A stretch of 64,000 nucleotides of DNA, taken from NCBI GenBank assembly GCA_016716435.1, contig JADJWI010000008.1, positions 1,059,501 to 1,123,500 on the forward strand, written 5' to 3'. Both the position numbers and the translations under genes were made by a program. This document shows, piece after piece, positions 33,940 through 43,615 of the stretch. The notes beneath the pieces were generated by a model that was not told the origin of the DNA, did no database searches, and worked only from the letters and a program-made list of their open reading frames with translations. Position 1 is the first letter of the stretch. Each line of letters opens with the position of its first letter. Source of the DNA: Acidobacteriota bacterium. Lineage in GTDB: Bacteria > Acidobacteriota > Blastocatellia > Pyrinomonadales > Pyrinomonadaceae.

Positions 33940-35199
33940 TCATTTCAGGACCGACTTGATCCGCTTTAACTTGCCGTCGTTCTTTGCGGGCTCGAGCCCG
34001 AGGATCGTACAGATAAGTTCGTAAACGTCCACAGCTTCGAAGGGCTTCGCGACGTATCCGCTCTTAAACTTCGGGCCGTGGCCGACGAACATCGAGCGCA
34101 TCTCGACAATATCGTTGTCGTAGCCGTGAGCCCCGCGAACCGCGTCGAGCCGGCCGTCTTTCTCCGCACGTTCCATCCGCTCTCGGGTCGTGATGACGGT
34201 CCCGGCTTTGGGAACGACGACCAGCGGTGCAATTCGTTTATTCTTGCCAAACTTGAACCGCTTTGGAAATTCACTTCGCCGGTAGACGGTCGCGGAAGCC
34301 GGAAGTTTTGTTTTGATTGCGTTATAGATCGCGTCCTCCTTGCCGGGCTTTGGAAAGATCTGCGTGAACTCGCCGACCCAGAAAACGCGCTCGGCGTCGT
34401 TCGTGTCGAACATCTCATCAAGGACGACCGCATCGCGCATTTTGTACGGTGCCATTCCGTGATCCGACGTGAAGATGAGATTCACCTGCTCAAGTATCCC
34501 GCGAGCCGCAAGCCCATCGACTAGTCTCCGGATATTGCCATCAACGCGAAGTATCGCCTCGCGGTTCTCGGGTGACTCGGGTCCGTGGTTGTGGCCGGCG
34601 TCGTCAACGTCAGAGAAATACATCGTGATCATCGTAGGACGTTCGGCAGCGGGGAGATCAAGCCATCCGAGCACGGTATCAACTCGGGTATCGTTTGGAA
34701 CCTTGCCGTCGTAATCTTTCCAGAACTTCGGCTGCATCCCGCCGATCACTGTTTCGGTCCCCGGCCAAAAGAATGCAGCCGAGATCTGCCCTTTTTTTTG
34801 AGCCGTATTCCAGACGGGCTCGCCGCCCCACCAAACCGGATCTTGGACGGCCTTACGATTCGCGAGCCCGAAAGAGAGACCACGCTCGGCGTCGAACATA
34901 TTGTTTTCGATCAGCCCATGGTTGTCTGGATAGAGCCCTGTAACGATCGAGTAATGGGCCGGAAAGGTCTTTGTAGGATAGACGGGTTTCATCCACCGGG
35001 CACGAACGCCGTTCTTGGCTAGCTCGTTAAGCGTCGGCGGTTTGTGCAACTCAAAATAGTCAGCCCGAAAGCCATCGATCGAGACAAGGATGACCGTTGG
35101 CCGTAGGTCGCCGATCCGTTGCTGGGCAATAACGGCTACAGACACCCCAAGAATAATGATTAAAGTAGCGAGCCATCGCAGACGTCTATTTGCGTACAT
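33940..35199 (-). CDS. Exported ectonucleotide pyrophosphatase/phosphodiesterase-like protein
   Basis: Alkaline-phosphatase-superfamily enzyme. After a signal anchor (LRWLATLIIILGVSVAVIAQQ) come VILVSIDGFRADYF with the first metal ligand, VYPTKTFPAHYSIVTGLYPDNHGL with the nucleophilic Thr, MYFSDVDDAGHNHGP, TSDHGM and GAHGYDND, all metal ligands of the NPP family. It likely acts in the periplasm on phosphodiesters such as nucleotides or phospholipid head groups. It is divergent from the lipoprotein at 35299. Confidence 0.92.
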   Translation of the reverse strand: MYANRRLRWLATLIIILGVSVAVIAQQRIGDLRPTVILVSIDGFRADYFELHKPPTLNELAKNGVRARWMKPVYPTKTFPAHYSIVTGLYPDNHGLIENNMFDAERGLSFGLANRKAVQDPVWWGGEPVWNTAQKKGQISAAFFWPGTETVIGGMQPKFWKDYDGKVPNDTRVDTVLGWLDLPAAERPTMITMYFSDVDDAGHNHGPESPENREAILRVDGNIRRLVDGLAARGILEQVNLIFTSDHGMAPYKMRDAVVLDEMFDTNDAERVFWVGEFTQIFPKPGKEDAIYNAIKTKLPASATVYRRSEFPKRFKFGKNKRIAPLVVVPKAGTVITTRERMERAEKDGRLDAVRGAHGYDNDIVEMRSMFVGHGPKFKSGYVAKPFEAVDVYELICTILGLEPAKNDGKLKRIKSVLK

Positions 35200-35298
35200 A
35201 GATCTCGTGTTTCCCGTGAGGGTTGAGTTGATAGTAGTTCTCCTCTATTATATCGGCGTTAAGAAAGCCAACAAATTCAATCCGGGGGAATTCCTTAC

Positions 35299-36057
35299 TT
35301 GAAGAAAAACGACCCAAAAACAACACTGGGCCTGTGTGCACTGGCCATGATATTTCTCGGTGTCGCCTGTGGAGGGGCGGAGAAGACCGAGGTACCAACA
35401 GCTACACCAACAGCGACGCCAGCGGCGCCGAGCCCGACGACGGAAACACGCGTTACCGAAAAGGATATCGCGGGCAACTACTCAGTTACGGGTACGAATG
35501 AAGGCGGCGGTGATCAGTACACCGGCGACCTGGGGGTGACGAAGCGCGAGGGCGTTTATCAGTTTACGTGGGTCAGCGGCCCGAATACCTATGACGGGGT
35601 TGGGGTTCGTACAGGAGACAAGGTAGCGGTCTCGTTCACCGAAGGGAACAACGGAAAGGGCTGCGGTGTCGTGCTCTTTTCGATAGCCGGAGACGGCTCG
35701 CTTGACGGCAAGGTCGGCTACTGGGGCGTTAACGAAGCCGCGAAGGAGACGGCTAAGAGAAGTTCAGGCTCCGACCTCGAGGGAAGCTACGACATCACGG
35801 GCTCAAACCCGGACGGCTCGAGCTACACGGGAAAACTTTCGGTAAGCAAGCAAGGCAGCGGATATTCCTTCGCTTGGGATGCGGGAACCGTCTCGAAAGG
35901 CTTTGGTGTTCGTGATGGCAACTCGGTGGCCGTCGGCATCGGTGGATCGCAATGCGCTTTCGTAAGCTACAGAATCGGCCCGGAAGGAACGCTTGACGGC
36001 CGATGGGGCAGCCCGGGCTCAACCTCGGTCGGTATCGAGATAGCGAAAAAGAAATAG
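35299..36057 (+). CDS. Lipoprotein with tandem duplicated domain
   Basis: The start is TTG. An N-terminal signal ending in a lipobox (MIFLGVACGG) precedes a Thr/Pro/Ala linker. Two related domains follow: about residues 55-150 (IAGNYSVTGTNEGGGDQYTGDLGVTKREGVYQFTWVSG) and 155-250 (LEGSYDITGSNPDGSSYTGKLSVSKQGSGYSFAWDAG). Each ends in a similar G.LDG..G unit (GDGSLDGKVGYWG, PEGTLDGRWGSPG). No known family recognised; the pattern is beta-rich and resembles fibre-like or calycin-type envelope proteins. Confidence 0.8.
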   Translation: MKKNDPKTTLGLCALAMIFLGVACGGAEKTEVPTATPTATPAAPSPTTETRVTEKDIAGNYSVTGTNEGGGDQYTGDLGVTKREGVYQFTWVSGPNTYDGVGVRTGDKVAVSFTEGNNGKGCGVVLFSIAGDGSLDGKVGYWGVNEAAKETAKRSSGSDLEGSYDITGSNPDGSSYTGKLSVSKQGSGYSFAWDAGTVSKGFGVRDGNSVAVGIGGSQCAFVSYRIGPEGTLDGRWGSPGSTSVGIEIAKKK

Positions 36058-36315
36058 TCTGAACTGCAGGCAGCTCGAGCATGGATCTGTGTAACTTGAG
36101 TATCGAACCACGGTCGCATTGTTACGATTTGGAGCGAGGTTCGTGCTAGTACCTCGTGCCCTCATATGTAATTCGCGGGAGTCCGTTTCTAAAGGGGGAC
36201 AAACCGCCTATTCTCCGAACCGTTTGGTGGTCTCTGAGACGGCGTTTGTGTTTTCCTACAATGGTTCTTCACCTGCCGGCCGGAAATCGCTTACTATGAA
36301 GTAAAGGAGTTTACG

Positions 36316-36804
36316 ATGAAAAAGCTGGTTCTTTTGTTGGTCTGTACGGTTCTTATCGGGTGCGATGTGCAAAGCGGCATCTCGAAAAAGAGCGTCGAAA
36401 AGTATATGCCGACGCCTACGCCGACCGTGGAACCGACCCCGACCGAAGAACCGATCGACCCGGCTGATGTGGTGAACGTTGATACCGCCCAACAAGGGCC
36501 GCTGCTGAGCGTCAACGGCCCGAACGTGACAAAGACCGTCAACTGTGACCGCTATAATCGCGTTATGATCAATAGCGGCGGGAACAAGGTGACCATAAAG
36601 GGCGCATGCAATCAGGTGATGGTCAATGGCGATGAGAACGAGATCACGGCCGAGGCGACGATGGAGTTTGTCTTTAACGGCACCGGAAACAATGCGACTT
36701 ACTCAAAGTTTGCGAACGGTAAACGGCCTCGCGTCACCGATAATTTAGGCGGCAACCTTGCAGAAAAGGCCGACGCCCCAGTTGACAAAAAAGACGGGAA
36801 GTAA
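36316..36804 (+). CDS. DUF3060-like lipoprotein
   Basis: A 162-residue protein with a short signal and lipobox (LLVCTVLIGCDV), a TPTPTVEPTPTEEP linker, and a small beta-helix-like domain with VNCDRYNRVMINSGGNKVTIKGACNQVMVNGDENEITAEA. That repeated N-x-V-x-I pattern is typical of DUF3060. It is preceded by a 258-base gap in which I see only an AAGGAG ribosome site just before the start (36304-36309). Confidence 0.85.
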   Translation: MKKLVLLLVCTVLIGCDVQSGISKKSVEKYMPTPTPTVEPTPTEEPIDPADVVNVDTAQQGPLLSVNGPNVTKTVNCDRYNRVMINSGGNKVTIKGACNQVMVNGDENEITAEATMEFVFNGTGNNATYSKFANGKRPRVTDNLGGNLAEKADAPVDKKDGK

Positions 36805-36810
36805 AATTGG

Positions 36811-38067
36811 CTACTGCGCTGAAGGCACCGCGGCAAAGCCGCCGTCGAAAAACTGCCGGGCCTTCGACATCGCCGGAGCCATGCCTTTCAAGTGATTTAG
36901 CTCGGCATCTTTGATGATCATCCGCCGGAGCCGCTCGGCCGGAACGCCACGACGCCGCATCGCATTGTAGGCGACCTCGGTATTTTGCTGGCTTACGACC
37001 GTATCGCCATCGATGGCAATGAGCAGCATCGGAACCCGCGGCGACCAATTATAGACGTCGTTTTCGTTCAGCATTCGGACAAATGCATTACGCCTATCGT
37101 TTCGCTGCATCGCTCGCATAAATCCGGGTTGAAGTACGCTGGAAAGCCGGTTCTTTGATCGCATTAAGGCGGTCGTGACCCCGATATTGCGGATAACGCC
37201 GTCGTCGGTCGGGCTGAGGTTGTAGTTGACGGCGAGAGCGTTTGCCAAGGTCGGCTTGTAGAAGTCACGCCAGCGAAGCTTCTTCTCTTTCACAAGATAA
37301 TTCACGGCGTACGAGGTCAGATAAACCCGTAGAATAAAATCGACCTGCTCACCCGTATCCTCAAGCATGAATTTGCGCGTCGTACCTGAAAGGTCATACG
37401 GCCCCGCAGCGGGAGCCGAGGCCGTCACGGTATATTCCGGTCCGCTGAAAGCTTGGAGGGCCTGCGTGAGTGCCATTGCGACACCTCCGCCTTCGGAATA
37501 GCCCGTGATGAAAAGATCGTTGCCGATGGTGTAGCTTTTTTGGCGGGCCAATTCGCGAGCCGCGGGAATGATATCGACGCCAGAGCGGGCGTTCACCTTG
37601 CTGAGTGGATACGGATGGGCGGCCTTCTGATCACCGAGGCCGATGTAATCTGGCAGCACGACCGCATAGCCGCCGGTCGCAAAACCGGTGATAGCCTCGA
37701 TGGTCTCCGGAGCTTCGCCCTCGCCCTTGAATCGCGAAGGAGAACGGTCGCGGTCAACGGTCGTCCCGTGACAATAAACGACCAGGCCCTTCGGTGCACC
37801 GCCGACCGGCCATGCCACGAGGCCCGTTAGCTCCGCAGGTTTTCCATTGGCATCAAGCGAGCGGTAGGTGATCTTGTAAAGCTCGACCGCCGTCGTGGTT
37901 TCCGGCACGGCATACTTGCCGTAAACCTTCGCCATCCGCTCATTGAGAGCGGCGGCCGACATCGTGCCGTTTGCCTCATTGCTAACAAGCTGCTGTGCCG
38001 CGACGGCGCAAGCGAGAAGCATTGCGAAAAGCAATGCAGTAAGGGAACGTTGCAGGTAACTGTTCAT
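36811..38067 (-). CDS. Exported alpha/beta hydrolase (secretory-lipase/prolyl-oligopeptidase-like)
   Basis: Serine hydrolase with a signal peptide (TALLFAMLLACAVAAQQ). The nucleophile elbow is FITGYSEGGGVAMALTQAL; the oxyanion region GLVVYCHGTTVDRDRSPS precedes it; the acid lies in MLLIAIDGDTVVSQQNTEVAYN and the His in AELNHLKGM near the C-terminus. The GYSEGG elbow and the long N-terminal part fit the fungal-type secretory lipase/S9-related group found in Acidobacteria. Substrate unknown. Confidence 0.85.
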   Translation of the reverse strand: MNSYLQRSLTALLFAMLLACAVAAQQLVSNEANGTMSAAALNERMAKVYGKYAVPETTTAVELYKITYRSLDANGKPAELTGLVAWPVGGAPKGLVVYCHGTTVDRDRSPSRFKGEGEAPETIEAITGFATGGYAVVLPDYIGLGDQKAAHPYPLSKVNARSGVDIIPAARELARQKSYTIGNDLFITGYSEGGGVAMALTQALQAFSGPEYTVTASAPAAGPYDLSGTTRKFMLEDTGEQVDFILRVYLTSYAVNYLVKEKKLRWRDFYKPTLANALAVNYNLSPTDDGVIRNIGVTTALMRSKNRLSSVLQPGFMRAMQRNDRRNAFVRMLNENDVYNWSPRVPMLLIAIDGDTVVSQQNTEVAYNAMRRRGVPAERLRRMIIKDAELNHLKGMAPAMSKARQFFDGGFAAVPSAQ

Positions 38068-38085
38068 TTTGCCCTACTTGATTTC

Positions 38086-39396
38086 TTATGGCCGAAGCCT
38101 GTAAAGCATTCTCGGGAAAGGGATCGTTTCGCGGACGTGTTCGATGCCGGCCATCCAGGCGACGGTGCGTTCGATTCCCATGCCGAAGCCGGCGTGGGGG
38201 ACGCTGCCGTAGCGGCGAAGGTCGAGATACCACTCGAAGATGTCCTGCGGCAGGCCGTGATGTTTGAGCTGCTCCTCGAGATAGGGAAGCGAGGTCGCTC
38301 GCTCGCCGCCGCCGATGATCTCGCCGTAGCCCTCGGGTGCAAGCAGGTCGATGCCGAGAGCACACTCAGGCCGGTCCTTATCGACCTCGAAGTAAAAGCC
38401 CTTGATCGCGGTCGGGAAATGGTGAACGAACACGGGCAGGCCAAACTGCTTAGACAGGTAAGTCTCATCCGGGGCACCGAAGTCACCGCCCCATTCGAAA
38501 TTGTTCTCCAGCTCGCCCTTGGCGTGGCCTTCCTGAAGCATTTTCACTGCATCGTCGTAGTGCAAGCGGGGAAACGGGCCCTTTATCGCTTCGAGCACGG
38601 TCGTATCGCGCTCGAGCGCCGCAAGCTCAAGTTTGCGATCGTTTAGGACGCGGTCGACGATATGCAGGATCAGCCCTTCGCCGAGGTCCATCATGTCTTC
38701 GTAGCCGGCGTAAGCGACCTCGGGCTCGACCATCCAAAATTCGGTCAGGTGGCGGCGGGTCTTCGACTTTTCGGCACGGAACGTCGGTCCGAACGCATAG
38801 GATTTACCGAACGCGGCAGCAGTTGCTTCGTTATAAAGCTGGCCGGACTGTGTGAGATAGGCCTTGTCGTCGCCGAAATAATCGACCTCGAAAAGTGTGG
38901 TGGTTCCTTCGCAAGCCGCGGGCGTGAATATCGGCGTATCGGCGAGCGTGAAACCGTTCTCATCAAAATAATCACGAACGGCTTTGATCACCGTATGGCG
39001 GATCTTCAATACGGCATGCTGCCTCTTCGAACGGATCCAAAGGTGCCTGTGGTCCATCAGGAACTCGGTGCCGTGCTCTTTTGGTGTGATCGGGTAGTCG
39101 TGGACGTTCTGGAGCACTTCAAGACCGGTAACGTCGATCTCAACGCCGATCGGCGAACGGGCGTCTTCTTTTACGGTTCCGGTGACGATGATCGAGGACT
39201 CCTGTCCGAGTGCCTTGGCGGCTTCAAAGACATCCTCATTGTTGCCTTTGAAGACAACGCACTGAACGGTGCCCGTGCCGTCCCGGAGCTGCAAAAAGAC
39301 GAGCTTTCCGCTCGACCGGGTGTTATAGAGCCAACCTTTGAGCGTGACAGTTTCGCCGATATGGTTCTCTAATTGCTCGATATAAACTTGGTTCAT
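38086..39396 (-). CDS. asnS: Asparaginyl-tRNA synthetase
   Basis: Charges tRNA-Asn. The OB-fold anticodon domain is at the N-terminus (GETVTLKGWLYNTRSSGKLVFLQLRDGTGTVQCVVFKG). Class II motifs follow: FRAEKSKTRRHLTEFWMVEPEVAY (motif 2) and HAGFGMGIERTVAWMAGIEHVRETIPFPRMLYRLRP (motif 3). The ERTV in place of ERFV and the absence of a Gln/Glu-type signature agree with AsnS and not AspS. At 436 residues it is normal. Confidence 0.96.
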   Translation of the reverse strand: MNQVYIEQLENHIGETVTLKGWLYNTRSSGKLVFLQLRDGTGTVQCVVFKGNNEDVFEAAKALGQESSIIVTGTVKEDARSPIGVEIDVTGLEVLQNVHDYPITPKEHGTEFLMDHRHLWIRSKRQHAVLKIRHTVIKAVRDYFDENGFTLADTPIFTPAACEGTTTLFEVDYFGDDKAYLTQSGQLYNEATAAAFGKSYAFGPTFRAEKSKTRRHLTEFWMVEPEVAYAGYEDMMDLGEGLILHIVDRVLNDRKLELAALERDTTVLEAIKGPFPRLHYDDAVKMLQEGHAKGELENNFEWGGDFGAPDETYLSKQFGLPVFVHHFPTAIKGFYFEVDKDRPECALGIDLLAPEGYGEIIGGGERATSLPYLEEQLKHHGLPQDIFEWYLDLRRYGSVPHAGFGMGIERTVAWMAGIEHVRETIPFPRMLYRLRP

Positions 39397-39401
39397 GAAT
39401 A

Positions 39402-40187
39402 TTAAGTGCAGACGTGAGAAAACTTTAGCGTGTATTTTACTTTACCTTTGGTGAACTGGCGAAATCCAAGATAGTCGTTGTCCGGATCCTTCGGAAACCG
39501 CCTTAAGTCAACGTACTTCGTAATGATATCGGCTGATGTCCTGGGCACAAAACGCAGAGCGCCATCAGCGGAGGTGCCTATCAGAAGCGACTCTATTTCT
39601 AGGTCCATATAAACCGTTTTGCCGTCGGCGGAAACCGCGGCAGGTTCAACGCCGCTATGAACGTACCAACTACGTGTGGTTTTTCTCAGAGTTGCATCAA
39701 CGAGTTCGACCTTTTCAAACAAGAATTTGTTCTTCGCCGAAATACTAACGGAACCTTTATCAGTCACTATTTGCAGTTGATCATTGGCCGCTCTGGTGAT
39801 CGGCAGGTCGAGCGAACAGCCGCAAGGCGCGTCGCCGGGTTCTTTCGCCATAACCTGCATATTATTTCCGTCTCCACCCGTCAACGGATAAACATGAAAG
39901 ACTTCGTTGTATTCAGTCAAAGGGAACTTGAACTCAGTTTTGCGTGATTCGACATCGCACGGATCAATATGATAATTGAATCCGAGAACCGCAAGGCGCT
40001 CGTTGGCATGATCAGCCAAACGCTGCGGCGCGATGTCGGGTTCGGCTTCCTGTTTTTCCCTTAGTTCCGTCAGCAAGGTTGATGGCAACACCCGAGGCAG
40101 ATCAGACCTGACCGACTGAGCCTCTATGTTGGGTGCAACGGCCAAGCATAAGACGATCAACGCAAAAGAAACCGATATTACTTTCAT
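39402..40187 (-). CDS. Exported protein of unknown function
   Basis: The start at 40187 (MKVISVSFALIVLCLAVAPNIEAQ) gives a good signal peptide; the longer reading upstream is not supported. The mature protein (about 238 residues) has a two-Cys PCDVESRK element and PCGCSLDLPI, then beta-rich segments ending YVDLRRFPKDPDNDYLGFRQFTKGKVKYTLKFSHVCT. No family recognised. It ends five bases before asnS and starts divergently from the ABC exporter. Confidence 0.75.
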   Translation of the reverse strand: MKVISVSFALIVLCLAVAPNIEAQSVRSDLPRVLPSTLLTELREKQEAEPDIAPQRLADHANERLAVLGFNYHIDPCDVESRKTEFKFPLTEYNEVFHVYPLTGGDGNNMQVMAKEPGDAPCGCSLDLPITRAANDQLQIVTDKGSVSISAKNKFLFEKVELVDATLRKTTRSWYVHSGVEPAAVSADGKTVYMDLEIESLLIGTSADGALRFVPRTSADIITKYVDLRRFPKDPDNDYLGFRQFTKGKVKYTLKFSHVCT

Positions 40188-40302
40188 CTGATCCAGCCTC
40201 AATGCAAAGAGTTTCGAAAAAGTTATATTAACATGTCCTACAGCAACGAACTCAACTGCATCGGGCTTGACTTTGTTCGGCCAGAATAACACCTTGAAAG
40301 GT

Positions 40303-42138
40303 ATGCCAGGTGATAAGAAAGAGAAGAAGAAGGTCAACTACTCCGGGGCATGGGCTGAGGCTCGCAAGATTGTCTGGCGTGCGAGGTGGCGGCTTGCGTT
40401 CGGAAGCGTCCTGCTGCTCATTTCGCGGCTTGCGGGGATGGTCCTGCCCGCATCGACCAAGTTCATCGGCGACGAGGTCTTTGTAAATCAAAGATACGAG
40501 CTGATCAAATGGATCGCATTGGCCATTGGCATCTCGACGCTAGTTCAGGCCTCGACTTCGTTCGCTCTTTCGCAGATCCTCGGCGTTGCGGCACAGCGTG
40601 CGATAACCGAGATGCGCAAACGCGTGCAGGCTCACATCGAACGGCTACCGATTTCCTACTTTGACTCAACCCAAAGCGGCCAACTTATATCGCGGATAAT
40701 GAACGACGCTGAAGGGATACGCAATTTGGTCGGGACAGGACTCGGGCAGATCATCGGCAGTATCGTAACGGCGAGCATCGCGATCGGCGTGCTGTTTTGG
40801 ATCAACTGGGTGTTGACCGTCGCCACTTTGGTAGTATTGCTGGCTTTTGGCGGAGTGCTCCTTTATGCCTTTAAGGTTCTTCGGCCGGTCTTTCGCGAAC
40901 GCGGGCAGATAACGGCCGAGGTGACCGGACGGCTCGGCGAGAGCCTCGGCGGCATTCGGGTCGTTAAGGCATACACGGCCGAGCGTCGCGAAGACCTGAG
41001 CTTTGCCCGCGGGGCGCATCGGCTCTTCCGCAACGTCGCAAAGACCGTTACCGGCATCTCGGCGATCGGGTCGTTCTCATCCGTCATCATCGGTGCGATA
41101 GCGGTGGTGATGATCGTCATCGGCGGCAACGCGGTCCAGGGCGGAACGATGACGCTTGGCGACTTCTTGATGTACATCTCCTTTACGTTCTTGCTTGCGA
41201 TGCCGGTGATCGAACTTACATCGATCGGAACCCAGATCACCGAAGCGCTCGCCGGACTCGACCGGATCAGGGAAGTGATGGCGATGCCGACCGAGGACGA
41301 ACAGGATAAGGAACGTCGTCCGCTTCCGAAGATGGACGGGTCGATCGAGTTTCGTGATGTAGAGTTCGAATACGACGAAGGTGTGCCTGTGCTCAAAGGG
41401 ATATCATTTCACGCCGATGCCGGGGCGACCACGGCACTTGTCGGCTCGAGCGGCTCGGGAAAATCTACGATCTTGAGCCTCGTGCTGAACTTCATTCGTC
41501 CGACGAACGGAACGGTGCTAGTTGACGGCATTGACCTTCAGTCGATACGGCTAAGAGACTACCGTAAGTATCTCGGCGTGGTATTGCAGGACAACTTTCT
41601 CTTTGACGGGACGATCCTTGAGAATATCCGCTTTGCGAATCCGGAGGCCACGATCGAGACGATCCGGGAGATGTGTAGGGTTGCAAACGCGGATGAGTTT
41701 ATCGAGAAGTTCCCGGATGGCTATGAGACCGTCGTCGGTGAACGCGGCGTCAAACTTTCCGGCGGCCAGCGGCAGCGGATCGCGATCGCACGCGCACTGC
41801 TCGCAAATCCGCGCATCCTCATCCTCGACGAGGCGACGTCGAGTCTGGACAGTGAGTCGGAAGCGTTGATCCAGGAAGGCCTGAACAACCTTCGACGCGG
41901 CCGCACGACCTTCGTAATCGCCCACAGACTATCTACGATCAGAAGCGCGGACCAGATATTGGTGATCGAGGCCGGCGAGGTCCTTGAACGCGGTACGCAC
42001 GAGGAACTGATATCGATGGACGGCCGTTACAAGCAGCTCTACGACAAGCAGTACCGTTTCGAGCAAAATCTATTCGTTAATCCGGGTGAGGATTTCACAT
42101 CAGCTGGTACTGACGGGACACCGAGTTCTAAACTTTAA
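40303..42138 (+). CDS. ABC exporter, fused permease-ATPase (MsbA/LmrA type)
   Basis: Half-transporter with six N-terminal transmembrane helices (residues about 35-310) and a C-terminal nucleotide-binding domain: Walker A LVGSSGSGKSTILSL, Q-loop VLQDNFLFDGT, signature KLSGGQRQRIAIARAL, Walker B RILILDEATSSLD and the H-loop IAHRLSTIRSADQI. It probably works as a homodimer exporting lipids or drugs. The start at 40303 (MPGDKKEKKK) has AAAGG just upstream and is favoured over an upstream TTG. A small membrane gene follows 26 bases after. Confidence 0.92.
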   Translation: MPGDKKEKKKVNYSGAWAEARKIVWRARWRLAFGSVLLLISRLAGMVLPASTKFIGDEVFVNQRYELIKWIALAIGISTLVQASTSFALSQILGVAAQRAITEMRKRVQAHIERLPISYFDSTQSGQLISRIMNDAEGIRNLVGTGLGQIIGSIVTASIAIGVLFWINWVLTVATLVVLLAFGGVLLYAFKVLRPVFRERGQITAEVTGRLGESLGGIRVVKAYTAERREDLSFARGAHRLFRNVAKTVTGISAIGSFSSVIIGAIAVVMIVIGGNAVQGGTMTLGDFLMYISFTFLLAMPVIELTSIGTQITEALAGLDRIREVMAMPTEDEQDKERRPLPKMDGSIEFRDVEFEYDEGVPVLKGISFHADAGATTALVGSSGSGKSTILSLVLNFIRPTNGTVLVDGIDLQSIRLRDYRKYLGVVLQDNFLFDGTILENIRFANPEATIETIREMCRVANADEFIEKFPDGYETVVGERGVKLSGGQRQRIAIARALLANPRILILDEATSSLDSESEALIQEGLNNLRRGRTTFVIAHRLSTIRSADQILVIEAGEVLERGTHEELISMDGRYKQLYDKQYRFEQNLFVNPGEDFTSAGTDGTPSSKL

Positions 42139-42164
42139 TTGAGACAGACATTTCCTTGAACACT

Positions 42165-42608
42165 ATGAGCAACACTGAACAACCTCAGAACTATTCGAAC
42201 CACACACGTTGGTTTCCGCTGGTCCATTTTGTGATCTTTCCGCTGTCGCTCGTCCTGCTCGTTTGGGCGATCGTCGATGCGTGGCGGTTTTTCGACTCGT
42301 CGTCGTTCAGATCTCTCCTGCTGGTCGTTGTCGTGATTCTCGTAAGCCTCGCCGCAAGGGTGCAGGCTCTGCGAGCTCAGGACAGGCTGATCCGATTAGA
42401 AGAGCGGCTTCGGTATTCGGTCGTGCTCTCGCCTGAGCTTGCTGCTAAAGCAAGTGATCTCCGCGTCGGGCAGATGGTCGCGCTTCGATTTGCGTCTGAT
42501 GAAGAACTGCCGGAACTGATCTCGGAAGTTCTTGCCGGAAGGCTCACTACGCAGAAGGAGATCAAAACGGCGATCAAGAATTGGAGAGCAGACCACTTCC
42601 GCGTCTAG
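42165..42608 (+). CDS. DUF6526-like membrane protein
   Basis: A 147-residue protein with two hydrophobic helices (FVIFPLSLVLLVWAIVDAWRFF and LLLVVVVILVSLAARVQALRAQDR) and a cytosolic tail with LIRLEERLRYSVVLSPELAAKASDLRVGQMVALRFASDEELPELISEVLAGRLTTQKEIKTAIKNWRADHFRV. This layout fits DUF6526, of unknown function. Its end overlaps the amgK-like gene by four bases on the opposite strand. Confidence 0.8.
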   Translation: MSNTEQPQNYSNHTRWFPLVHFVIFPLSLVLLVWAIVDAWRFFDSSSFRSLLLVVVVILVSLAARVQALRAQDRLIRLEERLRYSVVLSPELAAKASDLRVGQMVALRFASDEELPELISEVLAGRLTTQKEIKTAIKNWRADHFRV

Positions 42609-43606
42609 CCGACCTCGGCCGAGAGCAATTCGCGGAGGTTGGGATATTTGCCGAGCCGCTCGAGCGACCGGATGACGATGCGAAACATCGGACGGATGTA
42701 AGCCTCAAAGTGCTTTTTGCCCCGAAAGGCTGACTGGAACGAGAAGGTCCCGACGGCCTTAAGACAACGCTGTACGGTCTGATGATCGAACTCGGACGCG
42801 AACTCACCATCATTGATCGTGGGAAGCCCTAGTGGGGTGCGGCTTTTTAGGAAATGATGGATCTTCCCAGCGATCCAATCATCGGAAGGCGGTTCTGTGA
42901 CCCGGTCGAGAAGCAGCGAAACCAGGTCGTACGTGACCGAGCCGATGCGAGCGTCTTGATGGTCGATGATTGCCAGGCTGCCATCGGGGCGGATCATGAG
43001 ATTCGCGGCGTGAAAATCGCGATGGCAGAGAACGGCAGCACGTTGCTCAAGCCAGGCTGAAAGTTCCTTGAACTCGTTCGAAACGGATGATTCAATTGCG
43101 GATGGTATCTCTCGGCCTCGCAGAGAATGGAAATAGTGTTCGCGAAAAAAATCGAGCTCCCACGATAGCTTCGCCTCATCGAACCTCAGTTTGCCCGCGA
43201 TCGATCCGCTTGAGATCGCGAGATCGGTTGCCGATTGAATCCTTGGAATAAGCTCGATCGCAGCCTCAATAAGCCGATCTCGCTCTCCTTCGGTCGCGGT
43301 CAAAAGGGAATCGCGGAGTATTCGATCTCCGAGGTCTTCGAGAATTACAACAGAGTGCTCCGCGTTGGACTTCACAACCTTGGCCACGGGCAGACCAGCC
43401 TGGATAAAAAGCCCGGTTACGTCAATAAGTTGGTCGGGCCCATCGGTGTCACCATCGCCATAAACGCAGGCGATGACCGTGCTATCGCCATTCTTCACGC
43501 GAAAAAACTGGCGCGTTGATGCATCGGGCGTGAGCTCGGCTTCTATCTCGCCGAGCCCTGCCTCACGAAGGAATTCCTCGAGCCTATTTTGCTGTTCTTC
43601 CGACAA
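42605..43606 (-). CDS. amgK: Aminoglycoside-phosphotransferase-fold sugar kinase, AmgK-like
   Basis: Probably the anomeric kinase making MurNAc-1-phosphate or GlcNAc-1-phosphate in cell-wall recycling. The 333-residue protein has the APH-fold lobes: DASTRQFFRVK at the N-lobe, VVILEDLGDR as hinge, the catalytic loop VLCHRDFHAANLMI and metal motif IIDHQDARIG. It begins nine bases after the MurU-like gene, the arrangement known for AmgK/MurU. The phosphorylated sugar is inferred from that pairing. Confidence 0.85.
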   Translation of the reverse strand: MSEEQQNRLEEFLREAGLGEIEAELTPDASTRQFFRVKNGDSTVIACVYGDGDTDGPDQLIDVTGLFIQAGLPVAKVVKSNAEHSVVILEDLGDRILRDSLLTATEGERDRLIEAAIELIPRIQSATDLAISSGSIAGKLRFDEAKLSWELDFFREHYFHSLRGREIPSAIESSVSNEFKELSAWLEQRAAVLCHRDFHAANLMIRPDGSLAIIDHQDARIGSVTYDLVSLLLDRVTEPPSDDWIAGKIHHFLKSRTPLGLPTINDGEFASEFDHQTVQRCLKAVGTFSFQSAFRGKKHFEAYIRPMFRIVIRSLERLGKYPNLRELLSAEVG

Positions 43607-43615
43607 TTTGATTGC

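Noticed and set aside
36119..36304. A 61-codon plus-strand frame before the DUF3060 gene
   Set aside because: No ribosome site, no hydrophobic or conserved pattern, and it ends just before a well-supported start; treated as intergenic.
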